Source: Paraburkholderia sejongensis
Lineage (GTDB): Bacteria; Pseudomonadota; Gammaproteobacteria; Burkholderiales; Burkholderiaceae
Length of the DNA stretch: 64,000 nucleotides
NCBI RefSeq assembly: GCF_020880815.1
Contig: NZ_JAJITD010000019.1
Coordinates: 62,001-126,000 of the forward strand
Direction of reading: 5' to 3'
The notes under the pieces: generated by a model
What the model was told of the DNA's origin: nothing
What the model saw: only the letters and a program-made list of their open reading frames with translations
Database searches by the model: none
Part shown: piece after piece, positions 34,741 through 43,227 of the stretch
How positions within the stretch are numbered: the first letter of the stretch is position 1
How the letters are laid out: every line of letters starts with the position of its first letter
Translations under genes and position numbers: made by a program

Positions 34741-36548
34741 CGCAGCGCTCGTGGCGGCGGTTCATGCACGTGCTGATCTGGCTGACCGCGCTGGCGGCGC
34801 CGGCCGGCGCGATCGGCTACCTGCTGTACGCGAACCTGCTCAATCCGCGCGCGACCCAGCAGCTGACCGGCACCTACGACGGCTTCTACTGGGATGCCGC
34901 GCAGTTGCAGATCGCCTACGCGCGCTTCGAAAACCAGCTGCTGCTGTATCAGTCCGGCTCCGACGACGACTACCAGCGGCTGCAGCTGCGTTTCCAGTTG
35001 CTGCAATCGAAGCTGCACGTGATGGCCGGTTCGACGCACCGGCTGTCCGCGGAACTCGCGCTGCTGCAACGGCAGCTCGACGAGATCACCGCGCTCGATC
35101 ATCTGCTCGACGCGGTCCAGCCGGAGCTCGACGCGCTGGAGCATGACCGGCGCGGCGCGACGCGGATCGTCCGGCAGATGCACGAGCACTGGAACGAGGT
35201 CAACGATCTCGCGCTGTCGCGCCGTTTCGCCGACGTCGCCGACCGCGAGGCGATGAACCGCGATTTCATCGACAAGCGGCGGATGCTGTTCGCCGGCGGC
35301 CTGTTGCTGTTGCTGTTGTCGGCGGCGGCGACGCTGCTGCTGGTGCTGAACGGCCGGCGCCGCGCCCGGCTCATGCGTCAGCAGCGCGCGGCGCTCGACG
35401 CCGAGCATCAGGCAAGCCGCGCCGCGCGCGAAGCGGCGCTCGCGAAGGATGCGTTTCTCGGCATGATCAGCCACGAGCTGCGCACGCCGTTGCACGCGAT
35501 CGTGTCGTCGGTCGAACTGCTCGGCTTTAATTACCACTCCGAGGCCGACCGCAAGGTGATCCAGCGGCTCGAAACCGCCGCGCGTCATCTCGAAGCGCAG
35601 ATGAAGGACCTGACCGACTATGCGCGGCTCGGCGCCGGCAAGCTCGAATTGCGGCACCAGCATTTCGAGCCGCGCGAGTTGCTGGCGTCGATCGTCGACG
35701 AACACGCGATGTCCGCCGAGGCCCGCGGCCTGACGCTCGAAAGCGCGGCGAGCGGCGCCGCAGGCCTCGTCGAGTCGGACCCGCACCGGATCCGCCAGAT
35801 CGTCAACAACCTCGTCACCAACGCGATCCGCTACACCGAAACCGGCGGCGTGCGGGTCGAGTTGCGGCAGCAGCCGGCGCTGCTGGTGTTCGTCGTCAGC
35901 GACACCGGGCCGGGCGTGCCGCTCGCGCAGATTCCGCGGATCTTCGAAGAGTTCACGCAACTCGACGCGTCGCGCACGCGCCGCTTCGAAGGCGCGGGGA
36001 TGGGACTGGCGATCGTGCAGGGGCTCGTCAAGCTGTTCGGCGGCACGGTCGATGTCGCGAGCACGCCGGGCAAGGGCACGACCTTCACGGTGAGCATTCC
36101 GGTGGTGCCGGTCGCGACCGTCGAGCCGCTCGGCGAAGAGGCGCAGGCGCGGCCGGACGGCGCGCGGCCGTGCGTGCTGATCGTCGACGACAACCGGCTG
36201 ATTCGCGAGTCGCTCGGCGAGATGGCCGAGCACATGGGCTACGACGCGTATGCGCTCGGCAACGCCGACGACGCGCTCGCGTGGCTCGACACCCACCGCT
36301 GCGACGTGGTACTGCTCGATCTGCATATGCCGGAGCGCGACGGCTACACGTTTCTCGCGGACTTCGCGACGCGCGGCGGACCGTCGGCGGGCGTGCCGGT
36401 GATCGTGGTCAGCGCGTACGCGCCGGAACTCGTGCGCGAAGGGCAGAGCGATGCGCCGCCGTTCTTCGAGACGTTATTAAAGCCGGTGCATTACGAGGAT
36501 CTGAAGCACGCGCTGCAGCGGGCGCTGGCAGCGCGGCGCAAGGAGTGA
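34710..36548 (+). CDS. Hybrid sensor histidine kinase with C-terminal receiver
   Basis: Membrane kinase of about 612 aa. Helix 1 (about 19-40) and helix 2 (about 193-213) enclose a periplasmic helical sensor of about 150 residues without a recognisable ligand fold. The kinase has H255 in ISHELRTPLHAI, the N box NNLVTNAIRYT, G boxes DTGPGVP and GAGMGLAI. The receiver has DDNRLIRES, phosphoacceptor Asp in LLDLHMPERDG and the KP motif. I prefer the ATG at 34710 (31-nt overlap with the SUOX gene) because it gives the Arg-rich RRQIAQRSWRRF flank before helix 1; the ATG at 34764 is the alternative. No DNA-binding output exists in the protein; the convergent BetR-receiver gene is a plausible partner. 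Confidence 0.87.
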   Translation: MADQGPRRQIAQRSWRRFMHVLIWLTALAAPAGAIGYLLYANLLNPRATQQLTGTYDGFYWDAAQLQIAYARFENQLLLYQSGSDDDYQRLQLRFQLLQSKLHVMAGSTHRLSAELALLQRQLDEITALDHLLDAVQPELDALEHDRRGATRIVRQMHEHWNEVNDLALSRRFADVADREAMNRDFIDKRRMLFAGGLLLLLLSAAATLLLVLNGRRRARLMRQQRAALDAEHQASRAAREAALAKDAFLGMISHELRTPLHAIVSSVELLGFNYHSEADRKVIQRLETAARHLEAQMKDLTDYARLGAGKLELRHQHFEPRELLASIVDEHAMSAEARGLTLESAASGAAGLVESDPHRIRQIVNNLVTNAIRYTETGGVRVELRQQPALLVFVVSDTGPGVPLAQIPRIFEEFTQLDASRTRRFEGAGMGLAIVQGLVKLFGGTVDVASTPGKGTTFTVSIPVVPVATVEPLGEEAQARPDGARPCVLIVDDNRLIRESLGEMAEHMGYDAYALGNADDALAWLDTHRCDVVLLDLHMPERDGYTFLADFATRGGPSAGVPVIVVSAYAPELVREGQSDAPPFFETLLKPVHYEDLKHALQRALAARRKE

Positions 36549-36599
36549 CGGCGCAAGGAGTGAAGGCAGTTGCGCAGGCAGTGACATCGCCCGCCGGCC

Positions 36600-37454
36600 T
36601 CACGGCCGGTTCAGACGTTTCGACAGATCGGCGACCAGAATCGCCATGCGCGCGGGCTTCTCGTAACAGGCGACGTTGTAATCGCGGATGACCTGGCTGA
36701 TCTCCGATTCGCTGGCCTTGCCGGTCAGCAGCTCGCCGGTCAGCACGAAGATCGGCGCATCCGGGTTTTCCGACCCGCGCACCGCGCGGATCGCCGCCGC
36801 CGAGGTCTGCGTGCCGAACAGCCAGTCGACGATCACGCCGTCGAACACCTGAGTCTGCAATTGCTCGGTGAAGGCCGCGAGCCCATAGATCGCCACCGCG
36901 GTGAAGCCGCTGCGCTCCAGATAGTCGCGCAGATTGTCGGCGCTCGCGCGATCGTCGTCGACGACCGCGATGGTCGGCTTGTCGGTCTCGGCGCGGCGCG
37001 GATAGATCTCGATCTTGTGGACCTCGTAGGCACTCTGGTACAGCGTGCCGTCGTGCCGCGCGACCCGCCACTGACCGAGCCGCGAATAGGCGACGAACTC
37101 CGGCCGGCTGCCGGGCTCGAGCGCGGCGCCGACCCACGCGGTGCAGGCCAGTTCCGTAGCGCCGATGCAGAACAGCGCCTCCTGGGCCACCGCGCCGACC
37201 ACGCCCGGATCGAGCGATTGCGCGCCGAACAGCTGCGCCGCCGGTTCGTCGAATACTTCGGCGACTTTCTTGATCTGCGACAGGGTCCACGGGCTATTGC
37301 CGCGCAGTTTGCGGTGCCCTTGGGAAAAACTCAGGTCGAGGATCCGGCATAGCTCCGTGGTCTGCTGGCGTTTGCCGATTCCATGCCGGCTCATCAACTC
37401 GCGCACGCGCTCGGCAACCGCGATGGAGTCGGGTGAGTGTGTTTCGTTGGCCAT
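36600..37454 (-). CDS. Response regulator with N-terminal BetR-type HTH and C-terminal receiver
   Basis: Protein of 284 aa with inverted order relative to most response regulators. A BetR-like helix-turn-helix lies at about residues 10-75 (ILDLSFSQGHRKLRGNSPWTLSQIKKVAEVF). A middle segment of about 75 aa has Cys residues (FCIGATELACTAW). The receiver from about residue 160 has VVDDDRAS, the phosphoacceptor Asp in GVIVDWLFG, Thr in VLTGE and KP in CYEKPAR. It converges on the hybrid kinase gene with a 51-bp gap, so the two may form a pathway. Its stop codon lies in a CCGGCC/GGCCGG hairpin that could end both transcripts. Confidence 0.82.
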   Translation of the reverse strand: MANETHSPDSIAVAERVRELMSRHGIGKRQQTTELCRILDLSFSQGHRKLRGNSPWTLSQIKKVAEVFDEPAAQLFGAQSLDPGVVGAVAQEALFCIGATELACTAWVGAALEPGSRPEFVAYSRLGQWRVARHDGTLYQSAYEVHKIEIYPRRAETDKPTIAVVDDDRASADNLRDYLERSGFTAVAIYGLAAFTEQLQTQVFDGVIVDWLFGTQTSAAAIRAVRGSENPDAPIFVLTGELLTGKASESEISQVIRDYNVACYEKPARMAILVADLSKRLNRP

Positions 37455-37579
37455 ACTGCTTGAGAATCCGCCGTCTTAAAGGGTACAGGGGGAGCGCGTT
37501 CGACAGGCGCCGCCGTCCGCGCGCGGGTAGTGCGCAAGGGTCGGCTACGCCGGGGTCAGCCAATTTACCGTAAAAAAAT

Positions 37580-37592
37580 TCACAATTTGTGA
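37580..37592. promoter_or_regulatory. Palindrome upstream of the BetR-receiver gene
   Basis: TCACAA-T-TTGTGA, a perfect 6-bp inverted repeat 126 bp before the gene start, within an AT-rich patch. It is a candidate operator, possibly autoregulatory. Confidence 0.45.
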
Positions 37593-37734
37593 TTTTGTCA
37601 GGCCGCCCGCCGGGTCGCCGATTGCAGGCGACGCAACGGTCCACGCCCACGTTTTTATGCATTACGCATGAACGTATTTTACCGGCGAAACGCTGACGAA
37701 ACGGTAGGGATTGCGCGTAAGGAGTCGCGCGGCT

Positions 37735-39075
37735 TCAGTTGGCCGGCATGGCGTCGAGTTTGCGCGCCGCGTTCTTCAACCCTTTGAGAATCCGTTCCGC
37801 GACTTTCGACGGAAAGCGATCGGGCAATGCCGCCGCGACCCGGTCGATCACGCCGGGCGTCTGTTCGATCAGCCGCTGGATCAGCGGCTCGGCGTCGTCG
37901 CCGTACGAGCACTTGAGCGCCATCGCGTTGAAATGCCGCCGCTGCACGTCGCGAAACGCGTCGTGCTTGCTGCGCGACCACAGGCCCATCGCGAGGCGCG
38001 CCTTGTACCACGACCACTGATTCGGACCGTTGCCTTCGACCGGCCAGATCGACATCACGTCGTAGAGCGGCGTGAGCCGGAACTGGCCGCGCGCGAGCAG
38101 GCGGATGCTGAAGTTCTTCGCGTGGCCATCCGGTGCGGCGAGCATCCAGAACAGGATCTGGCTGGCGAGCAGGGTTTCGAGGTCGCGCCGCGCATCGACC
38201 GATTGCTGCAGGATCCGCGCGAGCTCGCGGATTCCCGGGCCGCCCTGGTTTTCGTACTTGCGATGCGACGGCACGCCATACACCTGGCAAAAGTCCTCCT
38301 GCGGCAGACGCAGCAGCCAGTTGCCGCTCGAATGCAGCTGGCGGTCGAAGCGCTCGACCGCCAGCACGCGCTGCTTGCCGAAGCTGAGCACCTCGGTGTT
38401 GGCGACCGGCAAGCCGTACTCGCGCAGAATCCGCAGACACAGCCATTCGTTCTCGACCGACGTGCTCAAATCCGTGAGCCGGTTGCCGACGAGGCCGAGC
38501 GGCAGCTTGAAGATGTGGGTGGTCGGCGTGGCGCCGTGCGGCCGTTGCCAGCGACCGTCGTGCCACAGCAGCGCGGTCTTTTCCTGCGCGCCGGCGAGCG
38601 AGATGCGGAAGTCGTCGGGTTGATCGGGCGCGCCGAGCGTCGGATTGGTCACCGTCTGGGCCAGCAGCAGCTCGATTTCGTCGTCGGTGAGCGGGGTGCC
38701 CTCGATCCGGTCGACCCCGCTCGGCACGTCGTCTTCGGCAAGCAGCTGGACCGCGCCGACGCAGTCGCGGCCGATCGCCTGCAGCAGATCGAAGGCGTCG
38801 AGCGTCTCGGTCTGGTAGCGTGCCGCGATGCGTCTGCGGATCGCCTCGCTGTCGGGCAGCAGGTTGTCGAAGTAGTTGAGGACGTGCGGCCCTTTGTGCG
38901 CGCGGTTGCCGGGCATGAACTGCAACGACAGTGACAGCGGCCGCCCGGCGGGCGACGCGACCCAACCGGCTTCGTAGACGAATTCCATCGGGCCGCGCGT
39001 GGGCAGGCGCCAGAGCCCGACGCGTTCGCCGTTGGCCCAGACCGACAGGGCGCGGGAGTGAGTGGGCCGCGCCAT
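37735..39075 (-). CDS. hipA: HipA-family serine/threonine kinase toxin
   Basis: Type II toxin kinase of 446 aa. The N-terminal HipA domain (WANGERVGLWRL, YFDNLLPDSEAIRRRIAARY) is followed by the kinase core. The latter has the P-loop SLAGAQEKTALL, whose Ser corresponds to the autophosphorylated Ser150 of E. coli HipA, the catalytic DGHAKNFSI loop and the metal-binding LYDVMS. All key residues appear intact, so the toxin should be active against a tRNA synthetase such as GltX. It starts one base after the hipB stop, consistent with coupling. Length is close to E. coli HipA (440 aa). Confidence 0.92.
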   Translation of the reverse strand: MARPTHSRALSVWANGERVGLWRLPTRGPMEFVYEAGWVASPAGRPLSLSLQFMPGNRAHKGPHVLNYFDNLLPDSEAIRRRIAARYQTETLDAFDLLQAIGRDCVGAVQLLAEDDVPSGVDRIEGTPLTDDEIELLLAQTVTNPTLGAPDQPDDFRISLAGAQEKTALLWHDGRWQRPHGATPTTHIFKLPLGLVGNRLTDLSTSVENEWLCLRILREYGLPVANTEVLSFGKQRVLAVERFDRQLHSSGNWLLRLPQEDFCQVYGVPSHRKYENQGGPGIRELARILQQSVDARRDLETLLASQILFWMLAAPDGHAKNFSIRLLARGQFRLTPLYDVMSIWPVEGNGPNQWSWYKARLAMGLWSRSKHDAFRDVQRRHFNAMALKCSYGDDAEPLIQRLIEQTPGVIDRVAAALPDRFPSKVAERILKGLKNAARKLDAMPAN

Positions 39076-39076
39076 C

Positions 39077-39340
39077 TCACCACTCGGTCGCGGCCGGGGT
39101 TTCGGCGGGCGGCGGCGGGTCCTGGTCCTGGTCCTGAACCTGCAGCCGCAGACCGTAGACGCCGCACAGCGCCAGCAGCTGCGCGACGGTCACGGTGCTG
39201 GCGTCGGACTCGAACGCGGAGATGCGGCTCTGGCTGACGCCGATCCGCGCGGCCGCTTCGGCCTGCGTGAAGCCGGCCTCGCGCCGGCTGGCCGACAGCA
39301 GTTGGGCCAGTTGGGCCGGTGTCGCAATGAAACTGAGCAT
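39077..39340 (-). CDS. hipB: HipB-family antitoxin (XRE helix-turn-helix)
   Basis: DNA-binding antitoxin of 87 aa. The helix-turn-helix reads REAGFTQAEAAARIGVSQSRISAFESD (about residues 20-46). A Gln/Pro-rich tail (QDQDQDPPPPAETP) ends the protein and may be the degradation-prone part that plugs HipA. Four operators directly upstream imply tight autorepression of hipBA. No strong ribosome site is seen, and the first operator begins 8 bp before the start codon. Confidence 0.9.
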   Translation of the reverse strand: MLSFIATPAQLAQLLSASRREAGFTQAEAAARIGVSQSRISAFESDASTVTVAQLLALCGVYGLRLQVQDQDQDPPPPAETPAATEW

Positions 39341-39347
39341 GGCGGAT

Positions 39348-39442
39348 TATCTGCGATACGAATAAATGCATTATATTCGCGATATGAATATTTGGCAAAT
39401 ATTCGTGTGGTGAATAAACGGCAAATATTCGCTTTAAGAATA
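39348..39442. promoter_or_regulatory. Array of four HipB operators, 26 bp apart
   Basis: Sites at 39374-39390, 39400-39416 and 39426-39442 all read TATTC-N7-GAATA. A degenerate copy at 39348-39364 reads TATCTGCGATACGAATA. Start-to-start distance is exactly 26 bp in every case. E. coli hipBA likewise has several TATCC-N8-GGATA operators. Confidence 0.88.
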
Positions 39443-39584
39443 AATGGTGTCGCATCGACCATTCCGCTGTATCGCCCGCGCAGCGCGGGTTTGCGCGCCG
39501 CGAGGTGTTCGGTCTCGCGCGCGGCATTGCGAACAACGCGTGCGCCTGCGAAGATGACGCCCACTTTCCGTCACCCGTTCCGTC

Positions 39585-40925
39585 ATGACCACGACTTACC
39601 CGCTGCATTCGAACTTCACCCGCGCCGACCAGCCGTTTCCGACCCATGCCGACGTCGTGATCGCCGGCGCCGGCATCATGGGTTGCGCGGCCGCCTGGTA
39701 TCTGGCGCGCCGCGGTCTGTCGGTGGTGGTGCTCGACAAGTCGCGGATCGCCGGGCAGCAGTCGTCGCGCGCTTGGGGCTTCGTGCGTCAGCAGGGCCGT
39801 GAAGCCGCCGAAGTGCCGCTGATGATGGCGAGCATTCCATTATGGAAAGAGCTCGAGCGCGAGCTGAATTTCGATCTCGAGTGGCGCCAGGGCGGCTGTC
39901 TGTATGTCGCGTCCAATGAAGAGGACTGGGCGTCGTTCCAGCAATGGCTCGAGGTCGCGCGTCAATACGGGCTCGACACGCGCACGCTCGAGCGCAAGCA
40001 GATCGATACGGTCGTGACCGGGATGCATGGCCCCGCGCTCGGCGGCCTCTACACGCCGAGCGACGGCCAGGCCGAACCGCGCCGCGTCGCCGCGGCATTC
40101 GCGGCCCGGGCCGCCGAAGCCGGCGCGCTGTTTTTCGAAGGCTGCGGCGTGGTCGGGGTCGAACGGGCGGGCGGCGCGATTGCCGGTGTGGTGACCGAGC
40201 GCGGCACCGTGCGCACCTCGCGCTTTATCTGCGTGGCCGGCGCGAGCAGCTGGCGGCTGCTTAGAACGCTCGGGCTCGAACTGCCGCAGCAGGCGGTGCG
40301 CGGCACCTGCATGCGCACCAATGCGTTGCCGCCGATTACCGCATCGACGTTCTGGGGGCACGGGCTCGGCATCCGCCAGCGCGCGGACGGCGCGATCAAT
40401 CTCGCCGACGACATGCAGGTCGACGTCGACATGACGCTCGGCCACTTGCGCGCGCTCAAATGGTTTTTGCCCGAGCTGTGGAAGCAGCGCGAGAAATTCA
40501 GCTTCCATCTGAACGGCGCGTGCCTGCGCGATTTGCGCGAGCGTTTGCCGGGCGGTGTGCCCGACGTCGAGCGCGTGCTGGCTCCGCGCGATCCGCAGCC
40601 GCAGCCGAACGCGGGCCATGCGCCGCGCGCGCTGCAAAAGTTGCGGGCGCTGTTTCCGGCGTTGCGCGACGCGCAGGTCGTCGAGGCGTGGGCCGGGCTG
40701 ATCGACGTGCTGCCGGACGGCATTCCGGTGATCGACGCGCCGTCGCAGGTTCCCGGTCTGACGATCGCGACCGGCTTCTGCGGCCACGGTTTCGCGATGG
40801 GGCCGATCGTCGGCAAGCTGCTCGCGGAACTGAACGATGGCGGCCAGGCGTCGCTCGATCTGTCGGCGTTCCGCTTGCAGCGCTTCTTCGACGGCACGAT
40901 GCAGCGGCCGCGCAGCATGCTGTAA
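39585..40925 (+). CDS. FAD-dependent amino-acid/amine oxidoreductase (DAO family)
   Basis: Flavoenzyme of 446 aa of the glycine oxidase/D-amino-acid dehydrogenase fold. The FAD motif GAGIMGCAAAWYLARRG lies at about residues 28-44, then VVLDKSRIAGQQSSRAWG. A substrate-domain region (NLADDMQVDVDMTL) and the C-terminal GFCGHGFAMGPIVGKLLAEL complete the flavin site. It probably oxidises an amino or imino acid to the corresponding keto or ketimine acid. The ketimine reductase gene at 42030 in the same direction suggests a shared cyclic-imine intermediate. There is no clear ribosome site. Confidence 0.85.
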   Translation: MTTTYPLHSNFTRADQPFPTHADVVIAGAGIMGCAAAWYLARRGLSVVVLDKSRIAGQQSSRAWGFVRQQGREAAEVPLMMASIPLWKELERELNFDLEWRQGGCLYVASNEEDWASFQQWLEVARQYGLDTRTLERKQIDTVVTGMHGPALGGLYTPSDGQAEPRRVAAAFAARAAEAGALFFEGCGVVGVERAGGAIAGVVTERGTVRTSRFICVAGASSWRLLRTLGLELPQQAVRGTCMRTNALPPITASTFWGHGLGIRQRADGAINLADDMQVDVDMTLGHLRALKWFLPELWKQREKFSFHLNGACLRDLRERLPGGVPDVERVLAPRDPQPQPNAGHAPRALQKLRALFPALRDAQVVEAWAGLIDVLPDGIPVIDAPSQVPGLTIATGFCGHGFAMGPIVGKLLAELNDGGQASLDLSAFRLQRFFDGTMQRPRSML

Positions 40926-40987
40926 CGCCGCGCTTCACGCTGATCTCATCTATAGCGCTAAAAACCACCGCGACCACCGTACCCACC

Positions 40988-41620
40988 ATGACCGAACCCG
41001 CACTGCGCCACGCCGATGTTCCGTATTACACGCAATGGGGCAGCCCCGAGTGGGTGCGCGAAATCGTTGAATTGCAGCGCGACCCGTGCGGCGATCCGCA
41101 CTGGCAACGCAGCGGTTTCGCCGACCCCGAGCACTACCGCTTCTGGGCGAAACGGCTGTGCGGGCTCACCTGCCTGGAATCGGTACTCGACTACTGGCGC
41201 ATCGCGCACGCGCCGCGCGCCGCGTTGCTCGACGACGCGTTGCGGCACGGCGTGTACCGGTTGCGCGACGACGGCGGCGTCGATGGGCTGATCTACCGGC
41301 CGTTCGCCGGGTGGGTCGGCGGCGCGTTCGGGCTGCGGGTCGGGGTGCTGCCGCAGGTCTCGATCGAGGACATCGCCGCGCAGCTCTCGGCCGACACCTT
41401 CGCGATCGTGTCGGTGAGCTCGGAGATCCGCTATCCGGAGCGGCTGAACCGGCGCCGCGGCGGTCATCTGATCCTGCTGCACGGCCGCGATCGCGACGGC
41501 GTGTGGTTTCACAATCCGTCGGGTATCGCGCCGTATCAGGCCGACGCGTATCTGCCGTTCGCGACGATCGAGCGTTTCTATGCGGGGCGTGGGATGACGC
41601 TGAGCCGGGGCGCGCGATAA
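40988..41620 (+). CDS. C39-like papain-fold peptidase family protein
   Basis: Protein of 210 aa resembling C39_2 peptidases. The candidate catalytic Cys is in CGLTCLESVLDYW, the His in GGHLILLHGRD and the Asn/Asp in FHNPSG. No signal peptide or transporter domain is present, so it is not a bacteriocin-export peptidase fused to an ABC unit. DVPYYTQWGSPEW at the N terminus is typical of the family. It lies 62 bp after the flavoenzyme gene in the same direction and may act on a peptide or amide upstream of that enzyme. Function is inferred. Confidence 0.72.
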   Translation: MTEPALRHADVPYYTQWGSPEWVREIVELQRDPCGDPHWQRSGFADPEHYRFWAKRLCGLTCLESVLDYWRIAHAPRAALLDDALRHGVYRLRDDGGVDGLIYRPFAGWVGGAFGLRVGVLPQVSIEDIAAQLSADTFAIVSVSSEIRYPERLNRRRGGHLILLHGRDRDGVWFHNPSGIAPYQADAYLPFATIERFYAGRGMTLSRGAR

Positions 41621-41697
41621 CGGGCGAGACCGCGTGCCGGGGCAGGCCTGTTTTGTGCTACCCGCCGAGCATCGTTATTCGACCCCACGGAGCTGCG

Positions 41698-41946
41698 ATG
41701 AATCGACGTTTATGTCTGCTTGCCGCCGGCCTTGTCGCGCTGGGCGCCACTGGCTCAGCCGCCGCGGCGAGCCGCGACGAACAGGCCCATGCCTGCCGCG
41801 GCGACGCGATGCACTTTTGCGCCGCGGAAATTCCCAACGAAGAGAAGATCACCGCCTGTATGAAGCAGCATATCGACGAACTGAGTCCGGCTTGCCGGGC
41901 GATGTTCAAGACGGGCAAGAAGGACGAGCGCAAAGCCGCGAAGTAA
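41698..41946 (+). CDS. Small exported Cys-rich repeat protein
   Basis: Secreted protein of 82 aa. The signal peptide (CLLAAGLVALGATGSAAAA) precedes a single Cys-rich unit: HACRGDAMHFC and ACMKQHIDELSPAC, four Cys spaced as in the Golgi-apparatus/FGFR Cys-rich repeat seen in many proteobacterial periplasmic proteins. A basic tail (KTGKKDERKAAK) follows. Such proteins may bind metal or form two disulfides. Role is unknown. Confidence 0.78.
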   Translation: MNRRLCLLAAGLVALGATGSAAAASRDEQAHACRGDAMHFCAAEIPNEEKITACMKQHIDELSPACRAMFKTGKKDERKAAK

Positions 41947-42029
41947 AACGGCGCGCGACTGGCGGTTTTATTTCCGCTCGGTTACGGTGGCGCATACCGA
42001 CATCAACCGAGCATTGGACCGTCCTGCCC

Positions 42030-42962
42030 ATGAGCCGCCCGACCACGCAGATTTTCGACGCCGCCGCCAGCGCGCGCCTGATGCCGTATGCCGCTCTCGT
42101 CGACGCGCTGAAGCGCGCGAGCATCGATTACGCGCAGCAGCGCATCGTCAGTCCCGAGCGGCTCGTCGTACCGCTGAACGCCGGCGGCATCATGCTGTCT
42201 ATGCCCGCGACCGCGCCCGACCTCGCGATTCACAAACTCGTCAACGTCTGCGCGAGCAATGGCGCGCGCAATCTGCCGACGATTCACGGCCAGGTGATGG
42301 CCTGCGACGCCGACACCGGCGAGACGTTGTACGTACTGGACGGCCCGACGGTGACCGGGCGCCGGACCGCGGCGATGTCGATGCTCGGCATCGCGACGTT
42401 CGGCGCGCGCGCGCCGCGCGAATTTTTGCTGATCGGCACCGGCACCCAGGCGCTCAATCATCTCGAAGCGATCGGCGAACTGTATCCGGACGCGCGCGTA
42501 TGGGTAAAGGGCAGTGCGCCGGCACGTGCCGACGCGTTCTGCGCCGCGCAGCGCGGCAAGGTGCGCGAACTACGGCCGCTCGCGCCCGAACTCGCGGCGC
42601 TGCCCGAGTCGATCGATGTCGTGATCGCGCTGACCACCAGCCGGCAGCCGGTCTACGACGAAGCGGCGCGCGCCGGGCGGCTCGTGATCGGCGTCGGCGC
42701 GTTCACGCCCGAGATGGTCGAGATCGGCGCGAGCACGCTCGCCGGCAGCGCGTTGTTCGTCGACGATCCGGCCGGCGCGAAGCACGAGGCCGGCGATTTC
42801 ATTCAGGCCGGCGTGGACTGGGCACGGGTCGGTGGGATCGCAGCCGTGTTGCAGAACGCGCAGACGCTGCCGGCGGGACCGGTGGTGTTCAAGAGCGTCG
42901 GCTGCGCGGCGTGGGATCTCGCCGCGTGCCGGGTCGCGCGCGCGGCGTTGGCGGGTAAGTAA
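42030..42962 (+). CDS. Ornithine cyclodeaminase/mu-crystallin family ketimine reductase
   Basis: NAD(P)H-dependent enzyme of 310 aa. The nucleotide-binding motif is LIGTGTQALNHLEAI (about residues 134-148). Other family features are LVVPLNAGGIMLSMPA, KLVNVCASN and the late SVGCAAWDLAACRVA. The sequence resembles the Pyr2C/Pip2C reductases (LhpI type) that reduce 1-pyrroline- or 1-piperideine-2-carboxylate to proline or pipecolate. Ornithine cyclodeaminase is the alternative. The flavin oxidase at 39585 could generate the imine. Confidence 0.8.
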   Translation: MSRPTTQIFDAAASARLMPYAALVDALKRASIDYAQQRIVSPERLVVPLNAGGIMLSMPATAPDLAIHKLVNVCASNGARNLPTIHGQVMACDADTGETLYVLDGPTVTGRRTAAMSMLGIATFGARAPREFLLIGTGTQALNHLEAIGELYPDARVWVKGSAPARADAFCAAQRGKVRELRPLAPELAALPESIDVVIALTTSRQPVYDEAARAGRLVIGVGAFTPEMVEIGASTLAGSALFVDDPAGAKHEAGDFIQAGVDWARVGGIAAVLQNAQTLPAGPVVFKSVGCAAWDLAACRVARAALAGK

Positions 42963-43227
42963 TACATTAAATGAGGCGCCGGGTAAGGTAGTGAATAAGG
43001 ATTGACGCGCGCCGCCGAAACCGTAAAAGTCCCTTAAAAACAGGCCTCTGCCGCGCGGTGTTGGCATCTTGCGCCAAGCTGCGGCAGATGTTGCCGTGCA
43101 AACTATCTCAAAACGTTGCACCATAGGCGTTTGCCGGAAAAAGCGCCACGTGGACGAGTGCCGTTGACCCGTTCGCGATTCGCCGATTCCTGATCGACGC
43201 CTTTTCTCTAGACGCTGCGACCGTGCC

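Noticed and set aside
39348..39442. CRISPR-like array suggested by regular repeats
   Set aside because: Units are 17-bp palindromes with 9-bp spacers directly before hipB; there are no cas genes and the spacers are too short.
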